Source: Girardinichthys multiradiatus (taxonomy: Eukaryota; Chordata; Actinopteri; Cyprinodontiformes; Goodeidae). From it: a DNA stretch of 64,000 nucleotides. The stretch covers positions 374,480 to 438,479 of the forward strand of contig NC_061816.1 in assembly GCF_021462225.1 (NCBI RefSeq), written 5' to 3'. A program made the translations under genes and the position numbers. Positions 25,331 to 37,400 of this stretch are shown here, one piece after another. Position 1 is the first letter of the stretch; each line of letters starts with the position of its first letter. The notes below the pieces were generated by a model, which was given only the letters and a program-made list of their open reading frames with translations, was not told the origin of the DNA and did no database searches.

Positions 25331-25778
25331 CAAATAAGTTTTTCCTCTGAAAATGCATATATGTTTTGTACAGTTTGAGTCTAATTATTGCTCTGAGAGG
25401 GTTGTTCTTTCAGCAAGTAGCATGTTTTAGCCTGTACACTCAGAGATTAATTAGTTGAGGATTACTGAAATAATCATAATGAATTATTTCAGTTTTGTTT
25501 GTTATTTTCCTTCAGTAAAATACTTTCAGTTTCTTTCCAAGCAGCTTTTCTCTCCTCGTTGACTAGAGAAGGAGGAGGCAGACGTCTGGAGCACACAGGA
25601 TTGAAAACAACCAAACTCCCACTCTTACTGTACCACACCCACGTGAAATCTGGCTTTGCAGAAGTGATGTAGCTTTAGCTGGAAGGAAACAAGCTGCCAG
25701 GAGGGATTCCTGAGAAGTGATATTATAACAGAGATAAACTGGTTCAACAAGTGTGTGCAATCTGCTCTTTAACAGCTT

Positions 25779-27160
25779 TATCAGAATCAGAATCAGAATC
25801 AGAAAAGCTTTATTGCCAAGTACGTTTTTGGACATACAAGGAATTTGTTTTGGCGTAGTCGGTGCAATACAGTACAAATTAAACAGTACAAACATATCTA
25901 CAATATAATATAAATATAAGTGCACAGTTTTAAGTGAGTGAGAGTAAATATAGAGCAGTATAAGATGCAAGAGCAATACAACAGTGCAGGTGATCATTGT
26001 GCAAGTAAAGCAGGAGTCCAAGTTGAGCGTTAATGTAACACATAGAGTTACAGGTTACAGGTGTCCTGTCAGCAAAAACAGGGGGGGTGTGGGGGAAAGG
26101 GAGAATGTCAGGGTGGTTTCTGGGCTTTGTTAACCAGGCTGGTGGCAGATGGGAAAAAACTGTTCTTGTGGCGTGAGGTTTTGGTCTGGATGGACCGCAG
26201 CCTCCTGCCAGAGGGGAGAGTCTCAAAGAGTCTGTGACCGGGGTGGGAGGGATCAGCCAGAATCTTCCCTGCCCGCTTCAGGGTCCTGGAGGTGTACAGT
26301 TCCTGGAGCGACAGTAGACTGCAGCCAATCACCTTCTCAGCAGACCGAATGACACGCTGCAGCCTGCCCTTATCCTTGGCTGTAGCAGCGGCGTACCAGA
26401 TGGTGATGGAGGAGGTGAGGATGGACTCAATGATGGCTGTGTAGAAGTGCACCATCATAGTCTTTGGCAGGTTGAATTTCTTCAGCTGCCGCAGGAAGAA
26501 CATCCTCTGCTGGGCTTTCTTGATGAGGGAGCTGATGTTTGGCTCCCACTTGAGATCCTGGGAGATGATGGTTCCCAGGAAGCGGAAAGATTCCACAGTG
26601 TCAATTGTGGAGTCACAGAGGGTGATGGGGGCAGGTGGGGCTGGGTTCTGCCTGAAGTTCACAACCATCTCCACTGTCTTTAGAGCGTTGAGCTCAAGGT
26701 TGTTCTGGCTGCACCAGTCCAACAGATGGTCCACTTCCCATCTGTACGCGGACTCGTCACCATCAGAGATGAGTCCGATCAGGGTGGTGTCGTCCGCAAA
26801 CTTCAGAAGCTTGACAGACTGGTGACTGGAGGTGCAGCTGTTGGTGTACAGGGAGAAGAGCAGAGGAGAGAGAACACAGCCTTGGGGGGAACCGGTGCTG
26901 ATGGTCAGGGAGTCAGAGACGTGCTTCCCCAGCCTCCCGCGCTGCTTCCTGTCAGACAGGAAGTCAGTGATCCACCTGCAGGTGGAGTCGGGCACACTCA
27001 GCTGGGAGAGCTTCTCCTGGAGCAGAGCTGGGACGATGGTGTTGAAGGCAGAGCTGAAATCCACAAACAGGATCCTGGCATAGGTTCCTGTGGAGTCCAG
27101 GTGCCGGAGGATACAGAACCTTGCTAAGGTGTTTATGTGAGGCACCAACTCAAAGTAGTG
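25779..27160 (-). mobile_element. 5'-truncated L2-like LINE with intact C-terminal reverse transcriptase frame
   Basis: An uninterrupted minus-strand frame (27148-26108, 346 codons) covers the second half of a LINE reverse transcriptase. Motifs in order are VDFSSAFNTI, GSPQGCVLSPLLFSLYTN, FADDTTLIG (catalytic FADD), FLGTIISQDLKW, and a C-terminal segment ending FFPSATSLVNKAQ typical of L2-like elements. It is followed by a stop, a 3' UTR and a tail of tandem TGATTC (TCAGAATCAGAA on the plus strand at 25780-25806), the usual L2 3' end. The endonuclease and first RT blocks are missing, so it cannot move by itself. The lack of stops suggests a recent insertion. Confidence 0.85.
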
Positions 27161-27289
27161 CTCTACTCTGAAGTATTTTTACAAATAGACATTTTAAAAG
27201 TGTGGAGAGCATTGATATTCAGCAGATCTAGAGTCTGAAATTGTTGCTCAATCAACAGCTCCATCTCAGCCAGACTGGATGGAAAACCG

Positions 27290-27610
27290 TCTTGGACTGG
27301 ACTGGACTGGAGGTTCACCTTTACGCAGAACAACCATCCTAAACATTCAGTCAGAGCAACAATGGGATGGTTTAGATCACAGCATGTTCATGTGCTAGAA
27401 TGGCCTAGTCAAAGTCCAGATCTAAATCCAACTGAGAACCTGTGGCCAGACTTGATGTTTACAGATGTTCTCCATCCACAATGACTGAGCTTGAGCTGTT
27501 TATCAAAGAAGAATGGAGAACGGTTTTAGTCTGTAGATGTTCACAGCTGGTAGAGACCTGCAGCTGGACCTGTAGTCTAAGGAGGTTCTACAGAGTTCTG
27601 ACTTAGATAA
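27290..27610 (+). mobile_element. Tc1-like transposase relic (C-terminal part)
   Basis: Around 27405 a plus frame reads EWPSQSPDLNPTENLWPDL, the catalytic-domain signature of Tc1/mariner transposases in teleosts (third acidic residue: E of the TEN). Sequence on both sides is interrupted by stops and frameshifts, and the element ends are not recognisable. Confidence 0.7.
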
Positions 27611-28456
27611 ATGCACAGCACTTATTAGGTTTTAGTTTTAAGAACATAGATCCACCTCCATCAATATTTACTTAAATGGAGCAAGTCGCACCCTTTCTGT
27701 AGCTAACAAGCATCTGGAAGAATAATCAACAGATCTTTGCAGAATTGTAAAAATGATCTGGTTGATTACCTGGATTTTAAGGTTAGACAAGAAATGTTCA
27801 CTGAATGGTTGAGGTTGTGGTCATTCCAGGAGCTCCATACTGGCCTGCTGCATTGGTTCTTAAACCAGGAACATCAAGCTGTGTCTAGCTGTCTGAGATG
27901 GAGACAGTAGTGGGGCCTCCTGGTAGACATTTCAAAATACTAATCTGATCCTGTGAAATTATGATACAAGGGTTTGTTGCTGCTTTGAGTCCATATTAAA
28001 CATCTAGAAAGAAAAAATGATCAATCTACAGCTGAGGATGGATGCAGTTGGAGAGCAGAAAAAGAAATATTAATTTGCATTTTGTTGTAAAATGGGAGTT
28101 TTTACTCTATTCCTCCCTGTGCGCCACCAGATCCGTTTCTCTCCAGTTCCTAGACCCAACCAGTAAAACCAGCAAAGTATTTACCTTGTGAAATAATGAG
28201 AAATGGTTAAGTATTGTCAAGTTTTCTTTCCATCTGAAGTCACTTCAGCGTTTTCCCAAACTTGAAAAGGGTTGGTTCCTCCAAAGAGACGCAGGAACAA
28301 TTCAACTCAGTCACATTTGTTTATTCATCCTTTCTTTTTAGATGGATCTCAACAGCAGTGCAACATTCCTAAGACAAACAGATGAGATAAATATTAAATA
28401 TTAGAAACAACAAGGTTCACTTTGACTTTTCATATTTAACTAGTTTCTTAATTCTT
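27611..28456. other. No gene recognised
   Basis: Non-repetitive sequence between the Tc1 relic and the large satellite. No open frame or signal of note is present. Confidence 0.45.
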
Positions 28457-31400
28457 GTGCCAGCTTGTTGGTCCTGTGCCAGCTTGTTGGGCCTGTGCCA
28501 TCTTGTTGGGCCTGTGCCAGCTTGTTTTGCAGCATCCTGGGCCTGTGCCAGCTTGTTGGGCCTGTGCCAGCTTGTTGGGCCTGTGCCTTCTTGTTGGTCC
28601 TGTGCCAGCTTGTTGGGCCTGTGCCAGCTTGTTGGTCCTGTGCCATCTTGTTGGGCCTGTGCCATCTTGTTGGGCCTGTGCCAGCTTGTTTTGCAGCATC
28701 CTGGGCCTGTGCCAGCTTGTTGGGCCTGTGCCTTCTTGTTGGTCCTGTGCCATCTTGTTGGGCCTGTGCCAGCTTGTTGGTCCTGTGCCAGCTTGTTTTG
28801 CAGCATCCTGGGCCTGTGCCAGCTTGTTGGTCCTGTGCCTTCTTGTTGGTCCTGTGCCAGCTTGTTGGTCCTGTGCCAGCTTGTTGGGCCTGTGCCTTCT
28901 TGTTGGTCCTGTGCCATCTTGTTGGGCCTGTGCCAGCTTGTTTTGCAGCATCCTGGGCCTGTGCCAGCTTGTTGGGCCTGTGCCAGCTTGTTTTGCAGCA
29001 TCCTGGTCCTGTGCCAGCTTGTTGGGCCTGTGCCAGCTTGTTGGGCCTGTGCCAGCTTGTTGGGCCTGTGCCAGCTTGTTGGGCCTGTGCCAGCTTGTTG
29101 GTCCTGTGCCAGCTTGTTTTGCAGCATCCTGGGCCTGTGCCAGCTTGTTGATCCTGTGCCATCTTGTTGGGCCTGTGCCAGCTTGTTTTGCAGCATCCTG
29201 GTCCTGTGCCAGCTTGTTGGGCCTGTGCCAGCTTGTTGGGCCTGTGCCAGCTTGTTGGTCCTGTGCCAGCTTGTTTTGCAGCATCCTGGGCCTGTGCCAG
29301 CTTTTTGGGCCTGTGCCAGCTTGTTTTGCAGCATCCTGGGCCTGTGCCAGCTTGTTTTGCAGCATCCTGGTCCTGTGCCAGCTTTTTGGGCCTGTGCCAG
29401 CTTGTTTTGCAGCATCCTGGGCCTGTGCCAGCTTGTTGGGCCTGTGCCAGCTTGTTGGGCCTGTGCCAGCTTGTTGGGCCTGTGCCAGCTTGTTTTGCAG
29501 CATCCTGGTCCTGTGCCAGCTTGTTGGGCCTGTGCCAGCTTGTTGGGCCTGTGCCAGCTTGTTGGTCCTGTGCCAGCTTGTTTTGCAGCATCCTGGGCCT
29601 GTGCCAGCTTTTTGGGCCTGTGCCAGCTTGTTTTGCAGCATCCTGGGCCTGTGCCAGCTTGTTGGGCCTGTGCCAGCTTGTTTTGCAGCATCCTGGGCCT
29701 GTGCCAGCTTGTTGGGCCTGTGCCAGCTTGTTGGGCCTGTGCCAGCTTGTTTTGCAGCATCCTGGTCCTGTGCCAGCTTGTTGGGCCTGTGCCAGCTTGT
29801 TGGGCCTGTGCCAGCTTGTTGGTCCTGTGCCAGCTTGTTTTGCAGCATCCTGGGCCTGTGCCAGCTTTTTGGGCCTGTGCCAGCTTGTTTTGCAGCATCC
29901 TGGGCCTGTGCCAGCTTGTTGGGCCTGTGCCAGCTTGTTTTGCAGCATCCTGGGTCTGTGCCAGCTTGTTGGGCCTGTGCCAGCTTGTTGGGCCTGTGCC
30001 AGCTTGTTTTGCAGCATCCTGGTCCTGTGCCAGCTTGTTGGGCCTGTGCCAGCTTGTTGGGCCTGTGCCAGCTTGTTGGTCCTGTGCCAGCTTGTTTTGC
30101 AGCATCCTGGTCCTGTGCCAGCTTTTTGGGCCTGTGCCAGCTTGTTTTGCAGCATCCTGGGCCTGTGCCAGCTTGTTGGGCCTGTGCCAGCTTGTTGGGC
30201 CTGTGCCAGCTTGTTTTGCAGCATCCTGGGCCTGTGCCAGCTTGTTGGGCCTGTGCCAGCTTGTTGGGCCTGTGCCAGCTTGTTGGGCCTGTGCCAGCTT
30301 GTTGGGCCTGTGCCAGCTTGTTGGGCCTGTGCCAGCTTGTTTTGCAGCATCCTGGGCCTGTGCCAGCTTGTTGGTCCTGTGCCATCTTGTTGGGCCTGTG
30401 CCAGCTTGTTGGGCCTGTGCCAGCTTGTTTTGCAGCATCCTGGGCCTGTGCCAGCTTGTTGGGCCTGTGCCAGCTTGTTGGGCCTGTGCCAGCTTGTTTT
30501 GCAGCATCCTGGGCCTGTGCCAGCTTGTTGGTCCTGTGCCATCTTGTTGGGCCTGTGCCAGCTTGTTGGTCCTGTGCCAGCTTGTTTTGCAGCATCCTGG
30601 GCCTGTGCCAGCTTGTTGGTCCTGTGCCAGCTTGTTTTGCAGCATCCTGGTCCTGTGCCAGCTTGTTGGTCCTGTGCCAGCTTGTTTTGCAGCATCCTGG
30701 TCCTGTGCCAGCTTGTTGGTCCTGTGCCAACTTGTTGGTCCTGTGCCAGCTTGTTGGTCCTGTGCCAACTTGTTTTGCAGCATCCTGGTCCTGTGCCAGC
30801 TTGTTGGGCCTGTGCCAGCTTGTTGGGCCTGTGCCAGCTTGTTGGGCCTGTGCCAGCTTGTTGGTCCTGTGCCAGCTTGTTTTGCAGCATCCTGGGCCTG
30901 TGCCAGCTTGTTGGTCCTGTGCCAGCTTGTTTTGCAGCATCCTGGGCCTGTGCCAGCTTGTTGGTCCTGTGCCATCTTGTTGGGCCTGTGCCAGCTTGTT
31001 TTGCAGCATCCTGGGCCTGTGCCAGCTTGTTGGGCCTGTGCCAGCTTGTTGGTCCTGTGCCAGCTTGTTTTGCAGCATCCTGGGCCTGTGCCAGCTTGTT
31101 TTGCAGCATCCTGGTCCTGTGCCAGCTTTTTGGGCCTGTGCCAGCTTGTTTTGCAGCATCCTGGGCCTGTGCCAGCTTGTTTTGCAGCATCCTGGGCCTG
31201 TGCCAGCTTGTTTTGCAGCATCCTGGTCCTGTGCCAGCTTTTTGGGCCTGTGCCAGCTTGTTTTGCAGCATCCTGGGCCTGTGCCAGCTTGTTGGGCCTG
31301 TGCCAGCTTGTTGGGCCTGTGCCAGCTTGTTGGGCCTGTGCCAGCTTGTTTTGCAGCATCCTGGGCCTGTGCCAGCTTGTTGGGCCTGTGCCAGCTTGTT

Positions 31401-34400
31401 GGGCCTGTGCCAGCTTGTTGGGCCTGTGCCAGCTTGTTGGGCCTGTGCCAGCTTGTTTTGCAGCATCCTGGGCCTGTGCCAGCTTGTTGGTCCTGTACCA
31501 TCTTGTTGGGCCTGTGCCAGCTTGTTGGTCCTGTGCCAGCTTGTTTTGCAGCATCCTGGGCCTGTGCCAGCTTGTTGGTCCTGTGCCAGCTTGTTTTGCA
31601 GCATCCTGGTCCTGTGCCAGCTTGTTTTGCAGCATCCTGGTCCTGTGCCAGCTTGTTTTGCAGCATCCTGGGCCTGTGCCAGCTTGTTTTGCAGCATCCT
31701 GGTCCTGTGCCAGCTTGTTGGTCCTGTGCCAGCTTGTTTTGCAGCATCCTGGGCCTGTGCCAGCTTGTTGGTCCTGTGCCAGCTTGTTTTGCAGCATCCT
31801 GGTCCTGTGCCAGCTTGTTGGTCCTGTGCCAGCTTGTTTTGCAGCATCCTGGGCCTGTGCCAGCTTGTTGGGCCTGTGCCAGCTTGTTGGGCCTGTGCCA
31901 GCTTGTTTTGCAGCATCCTGGGCCTGTGCCAGCTTGTTGGTCCTGTGCCAGCTTGTTTTGCAGCATCCTGGTCCTGTGCCAGCTTTTTGGGCCTGTGCCA
32001 GCTTGTTTTGCAGCATCCTGGGCCTGTGCCAGCTTGTTGGGCCTGTGCCAGCTTGTTGGGCCTGTGCCAGCTTGTTGGTCCTGTGCCAGCTTGTTTTGGA
32101 GCATCCTGGTCCTGTGCCAGCTTGTTGGGCCTGTGCCAGCTTGTTTTGGAGCATCCTGGGCCTGTGCCAGCTTGTTGGGCCTGTGCCTGCTTGTTGGGCC
32201 TGTGCCTGCTTGTTGGTCCTGTGCCAGCTTGTTGGGCCTGTGCCAGCTTGTTTTGCAGCATCCTGGTCCTGTGCCAGCTTGCTGGTCCTGTGCCAGCTTG
32301 TTGGGCCTGTGCCAGCTTGTTTTGCAGCATCCTGGTCCTGTGCCAGCTTGTTGGGCCTGTGCCAGCTTGTTTTGCAGCATCCTGGGCCTGTGCCAGCTTG
32401 TTGGTCCTGTGCCAGCTTGTTGGGCCTGTGCCAGCTTGCTGGTCCTGTGCCAGCTTGTTGGGCCTGTGCCAGCTTGTTTGGCCTGTGCCAGCTTGCTGGT
32501 CCTGTGCCAGCTTGTTGGGCCTGTGCCAGCTTGTTTTGCAGCATCCTGGGCCTGTGCCAGCTTGTTGGTCCTGTGCCAGCTTGTTGGGCCTGTGCCAGCT
32601 TGCTGGTCCTGTGCCAGCTTGTTGGGCCTGTGCCAGCTTGTTTTGCAGCATCCTGGGCCTGTGCCAGCTTGTTGGTCCTGTGCCAGCTTGTTGGTCCTGT
32701 GCCAGCTTGTTGGGCCTGTGCCAGCTTGTTGGTCCTGTGCCAGCTTGTTTTGCAGCATCCTGGTCCTGTGCCAGCTTTTTGGGCCTGTGCCAGCTTGTTT
32801 TGCAGCATCCTGGGCCTGTGCCAGCTTGTTGGTCCTGTGCCAGCTTGTTTTGGAGCATCCTGGGCCTGTGCCAGCTTGTTGGGCCTGTGCCTGCTTGTTG
32901 GGCCTGTGCCTGCTTGTTGGTCCTGTGCCAGCTTGTTGGGCCTGTGCCAGCTTGTTTTGCAGCATCCTGGTCCTGTGCCAGCTTGCTGGTCCTGTGCCAG
33001 CTTGTTGGGCCTGTGCCAGCTTGTTTTGCAGCATCCTGGTCCTGTGCCAGCTTGTTGGGCCTGTGCCAGCTTGTTTTGCAGCATCCTGGGCCTGTGCCAG
33101 CTTGTTGGTCCTGTGCCAGCTTGTTGGGCTTGTGCCAGCTTGCTGGTCCTGTGCCAGCTTGTTGGGCCTGTGCCAGCTTGTTTTGCAGCATCCTGGGCCT
33201 GTGCCAGCTTGTTGGTCCTGTGCCAGCTTGTTGGTCCTGTGCCAGCTTGTTGGTCCTGTGCCAGCTTGTTTTGCAGCATCCTGGTCCTGTGCCAGCTTTT
33301 TGGGCCTGTGCCAGCTTGTTTTGCAGCATCCTGGGCCTGTGCCAGCTTGTTGGTCCTGTGCCAGCTTGTTTTGCAGCATCCTGGTCCTGTGCCAGCTTTT
33401 TGGGCCTGTGCCAGCTTGTTGGGCCTGTGCCAGCTTGCTGGTCCTGTGCCAGCTTGTTGGGCCTGTGCCAGCTTGTTTTGCAGCATCCTGGTCCTGTGCC
33501 AGCTTGCTGGTCCTGTGCCAGCTTGTTGGGCCTGTGCCAGCTTGTTTTGCAGCATCCTGGTCCTGTGCCAGCTTTTTGGGCCTGTGCCAGCTTGTTTTGC
33601 AGCATCCTGGGCCTGTGCCAGCTTGTTGGTCCTGTGCCAGCTTGTTTTGCAGCATCCTGGTCCTGTGCCAGCTTTTTGGGCCTGTGCCAGCTTGTTTTGC
33701 AGCATCCTGGGCCTGTGCCAGCTTTTTGGGCCTGTGCCAGCTTGTTTTGCAGCATCCTGGGCCTGTGCCAGCTTGTTGGGCCTGTGCCAGCTTGTTGGGC
33801 CTGTGCCAGCTTGTTGGGCCTGTGCCAGCTTGTTTTGCAGCATCCTGGTCCTGTGCCAGCTTGCTGGTCCTGTGCCAGCTTGTTGGTCCTGTGCCAGCTT
33901 GTTGGGCCTGTGCAAGCTTGTTTTGCAGCATCCTGGTCCTGTGCCAGCTTGTTGGGCCTGTGCCAGCTTGTTGGGCCTGTGCCAGCTTGTTTTGCAGCAT
34001 CCTGGTCCTGTGCCAGCTTGTTGGGCCTGTGCCAGCTTGTTTTGCAGCATCCTGGGCCTGTGCCAGCTTGTTGGGCCTGTGCCAGCTTGTTTTGCAGCAT
34101 CCTGGGCCTGTGCCAGCTTGTTTTGGAGCATCCTGGGCCTGTGCCAGCTTGTTGGGCCTGTGCCTGCTTGTTGGGCCTGTGCCTGCTTGTTTTGCAGCAT
34201 CCTGGGCCTGTGCCAGCTTGCTGGTCCTGTGCCAGCTTGTTGGGCCTGTGCCAGCTTGTTTTGCAGCATCCTGGTCCTGTGCCAGCTTGTTGGGCCTGTG
34301 CCAGCTTGTTTTGCAGCATCCTGGGCCTGTGCCAGCTTGTTGGGCCTGTGCCAGCTTGTTGGTCCTGTGCCAGCTTGTTTTGCAGCATCCTGGGCCTGTG

Positions 34401-37400
34401 CCAGCTTGCTGGTCCTGTGCCAGCTTGTTGGGCCTGTGCCAGCTTGTTTTGCAGCATCCTGGTCCTGTGCCAGCTTGTTGGGCCTGTGCCAGCTTGTTGG
34501 TCCTGTGCCAGCTTGTTTTGCAGCATCCTGGTCCTGTGCCAGCTTTTTGGGCCTGTGCCAGCTTGTTTTGCAGCATCCTGGGCCTGTGCCAGCTTGTTGG
34601 TCCTGTGCCAGCTTGTTTTGCAGCATCCTGGGCCTGTGCCAGCTTGTTTTGCAGCATCCTGGTCCTGTGCCAGCTTGTTTTGCAGCATCCTGGGCCTGTG
34701 CCAGCTTGTTGGTCCTGTGCCAGCTTGTTTTGCAGCATCCTGGGCCTGTGCCAGCTTGTTTTGCAGCATCCTGGTCCTGTGCCAGCTTTTTGGGCCCGTG
34801 CCAGCTTGTTTTGCAGCATCCTGGGCCTGTGCCAGCTTGTTGGGCCTGTGCCAGCTTGTTGGTCCTGTGCCAGCTTGTTTTGCAGCATCCTGGGCCTGTG
34901 CCAGCTTTTTGGGCCTGTGCCAGCTTGTTTTGCAGCATCCTGGGCCTGTGCCAGCTTGTTGGGCCTGTGCCAGCTTGTTTTGCAGCATCCTGGGCCTGTG
35001 CCAGCTTGTTGGGCCTGTGCCAGCTTGTTGGTCCTGTGCCATCTTGTTGGGCCTGTGCCAGCTTGTTTTGCAGCATCCTGGGCCTGTGCCAGCTTGTTGG
35101 GCCTGTGCCAGCTTGTTTTGCAGCATCCTGGTCCTGTGCCAGCTTGTTGGGCCTGTGCCAGCTTGTTGGGCCTGTGCCAGCTTGTTTTGCAGCATCCTGG
35201 GCCTGTGCCAGCTTGTTGGGCCTGTGCCAGCTTGTTGGGCCTGTGCCAGCTTGTTTTGCAGCATCCTGGGCCTGTGCCAGCTTGTTGGGCCTGTGCCAGC
35301 TTGTTTTGCAGCATCCTGGGCCTGTGCCAGCTTGTTGGTCCTGTGCCATCTTGTTGGGCCTGTGCCAGCTTGTTTTGCAGCATCCTGGGCCTGTGCCAGC
35401 TTGTTGGGCCTGTGCCAGCTTGTTTTGCAGCATCCTGGTCCTGTGCCAGCTTGTTGGGCCTGTGCCAGCTTGTTTTGCAGCATCCTGGTCCTGTGCCAGC
35501 TTGTTGGGCCTGTGCCAGCTTGTTTTGCAGCATCCTGGGCCTGTGCCAGCTTGTTGGTCCTGTGCCATCTTGTTGGGCCTATGCCAGCTTGTTTTGCAGC
35601 ATCCTGGGCCTGTGCCAGCTTGTTGGGCCTGTGCCAGCTTGTTTTGCAGCATCCTGGTCCTGTGCCAGCTTGTTGGGCCTGTGCCAGCTTGTTGGGCCTG
35701 TGCCAGCTTGTTGGTCCTGTGCCAGCTTGTTTTGCAGCATCCTGGGCCTGTGCCAGCTTGTTGGGCCTGTGCCAGCTTGTTGGTCCTGTGCCAGCTTGTT
35801 TTGCAGCATCCTGGGCCTGTGCCAGCTTGTTGGGCCTGTGCCAGCTTGTTGGTCCTGTGCCAGCTTGTTTTGCAGCATCCTGGGCCTGTGCCAGCTTGTT
35901 GGTCCTGTGCCATCTTGTTGGGCCTGTGCCAGCTTGTTTTGCAGCATCCTGGGCCTGTGCCAGCTTGTTGGGCCTGTGCCAGCTTGTTTTGCAGCATCCT
36001 GGTCCTGTGCCAGCTTGTTGGGCCTGTGCCAGCTTGTTGGGCCTGTGCCAGCTTGTTGGTCCTGTGCCAGCTTGTTTTGCAGCATCCTGGGCCTGTGCCA
36101 GCTTGTTTTGCAGCATCCTGGTCCTGTGCCAGCTTTTTGGGCCTGTGCCAGCTTGTATTGCAGCATCCTGGGCCTGTGCCAGCTTGTTGGTCCTGTGCCA
36201 GCTTGTTGGGCCTGTGCCAGCTTGTTTTGCAGCATCCTGGGCCTGTGCCAGCTTGTTTTGCAGCATCCTGGTCCTGTGCCAGCTTTTTGGGCCTGTGCCA
36301 GCTTGTTTTGCAGCATCCTGGTCCTGTGCCAGCTTGTTGGTCCTGTGCCAGCTTGTTTTGCAGCATCCTGGGCCTGTGCCAGCTTGTTGGTCCTGTGCCA
36401 GCTTGTTTTGCAGCATCCTGGTCCTGTGCCAGCTTGTTGGGCCTGTGCCAGCTTGTTGGTCCTGTGCCAGCATGTTTTGCAGCATCCTGGGCCTGTGCCA
36501 GCTTGTTGGTCCTGTGCCAGCTTGTTTTGCAGCATCCTGGTCCTGTGCCAGCTTGTTGGTCCTGTGCCAGCTTGTTTTGCAGCATCCTGGGCCTGTGCCA
36601 GCTTGTTGGGCCTGTGCCAGCTTGTTGGGCCTGTGCCAGCTTGTTTTGCAGCATCCTGGGCCTGTGCCAGCTTGTTGGTCCTGTGCCAGCTTGTTTTGCA
36701 GCATCCTGGTCCTGTGCCAGCTTTTTGGGCCTGTGCCAGCTTGTTTTGCAGCATCCTGGGCCTGTGCCAGCTTGTTGGGCCTGTGCCAGCTTGTTGGGCC
36801 TGTGCCAGCTTGTTGGTCCTGTGCCAGCTTGTTTTGCAGCATCCTGGTCCTGTGCCAGCTTGTTTTGGAGCATCCTGGGCCTGTGCCAGCTTGTTGGGCC
36901 TGTGCCTGCTTGTTGGGCCTGTGCCTGCTTGTTGGTCCTGTGCCAGCTTGTTTTGCAGCATCCTGGTCCTGTGCCAGCTTGCTGGTCCTGTGCCAGCTTG
37001 TTGGGCCTGTGCCAGCTTGTTTTGCAGCATCCTGGTCCTGTGCCAGCTTGTTGGCCCTGTGCCAGCTTGTTGGTCCTGTGCCAGCTTGTTTTGCAGCATC
37101 CTGGTCCTGTGCCAGCTTGCTGGTCCTGTGCCAGCTTGTTGGGCCTGTGCCAGCTTGTTTTGCAGCATCCTGGTCCTGTGCCAGCTTGCTGGTCCTGTGC
37201 CAGCTTGTTGGGCCTGTGCCAGCTTGTTTTGCAGCATCCTGGTCCTGTGCCAGCTTGCTGGTCCTGTGCCAGCTTGTTGGGCCTGTGCCAGCATGTTTTG
37301 CAGCATCCTGGTCCTGTGCCAGCTTGCTGGTCCTGTGCCAGCTTGTTGGGCCTGTGCCAGCTTGTTTTGCAGCATCCTGGGCCTGTGCCAGCTTGCTGGT

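Noticed and set aside
28240..28420. Possible minus-strand LTR left of the giant array (AATAAA and GGAGGAACC-like order)
   Set aside because: No polypurine tract, matching termini or target duplication could be found; the signal is too weak.
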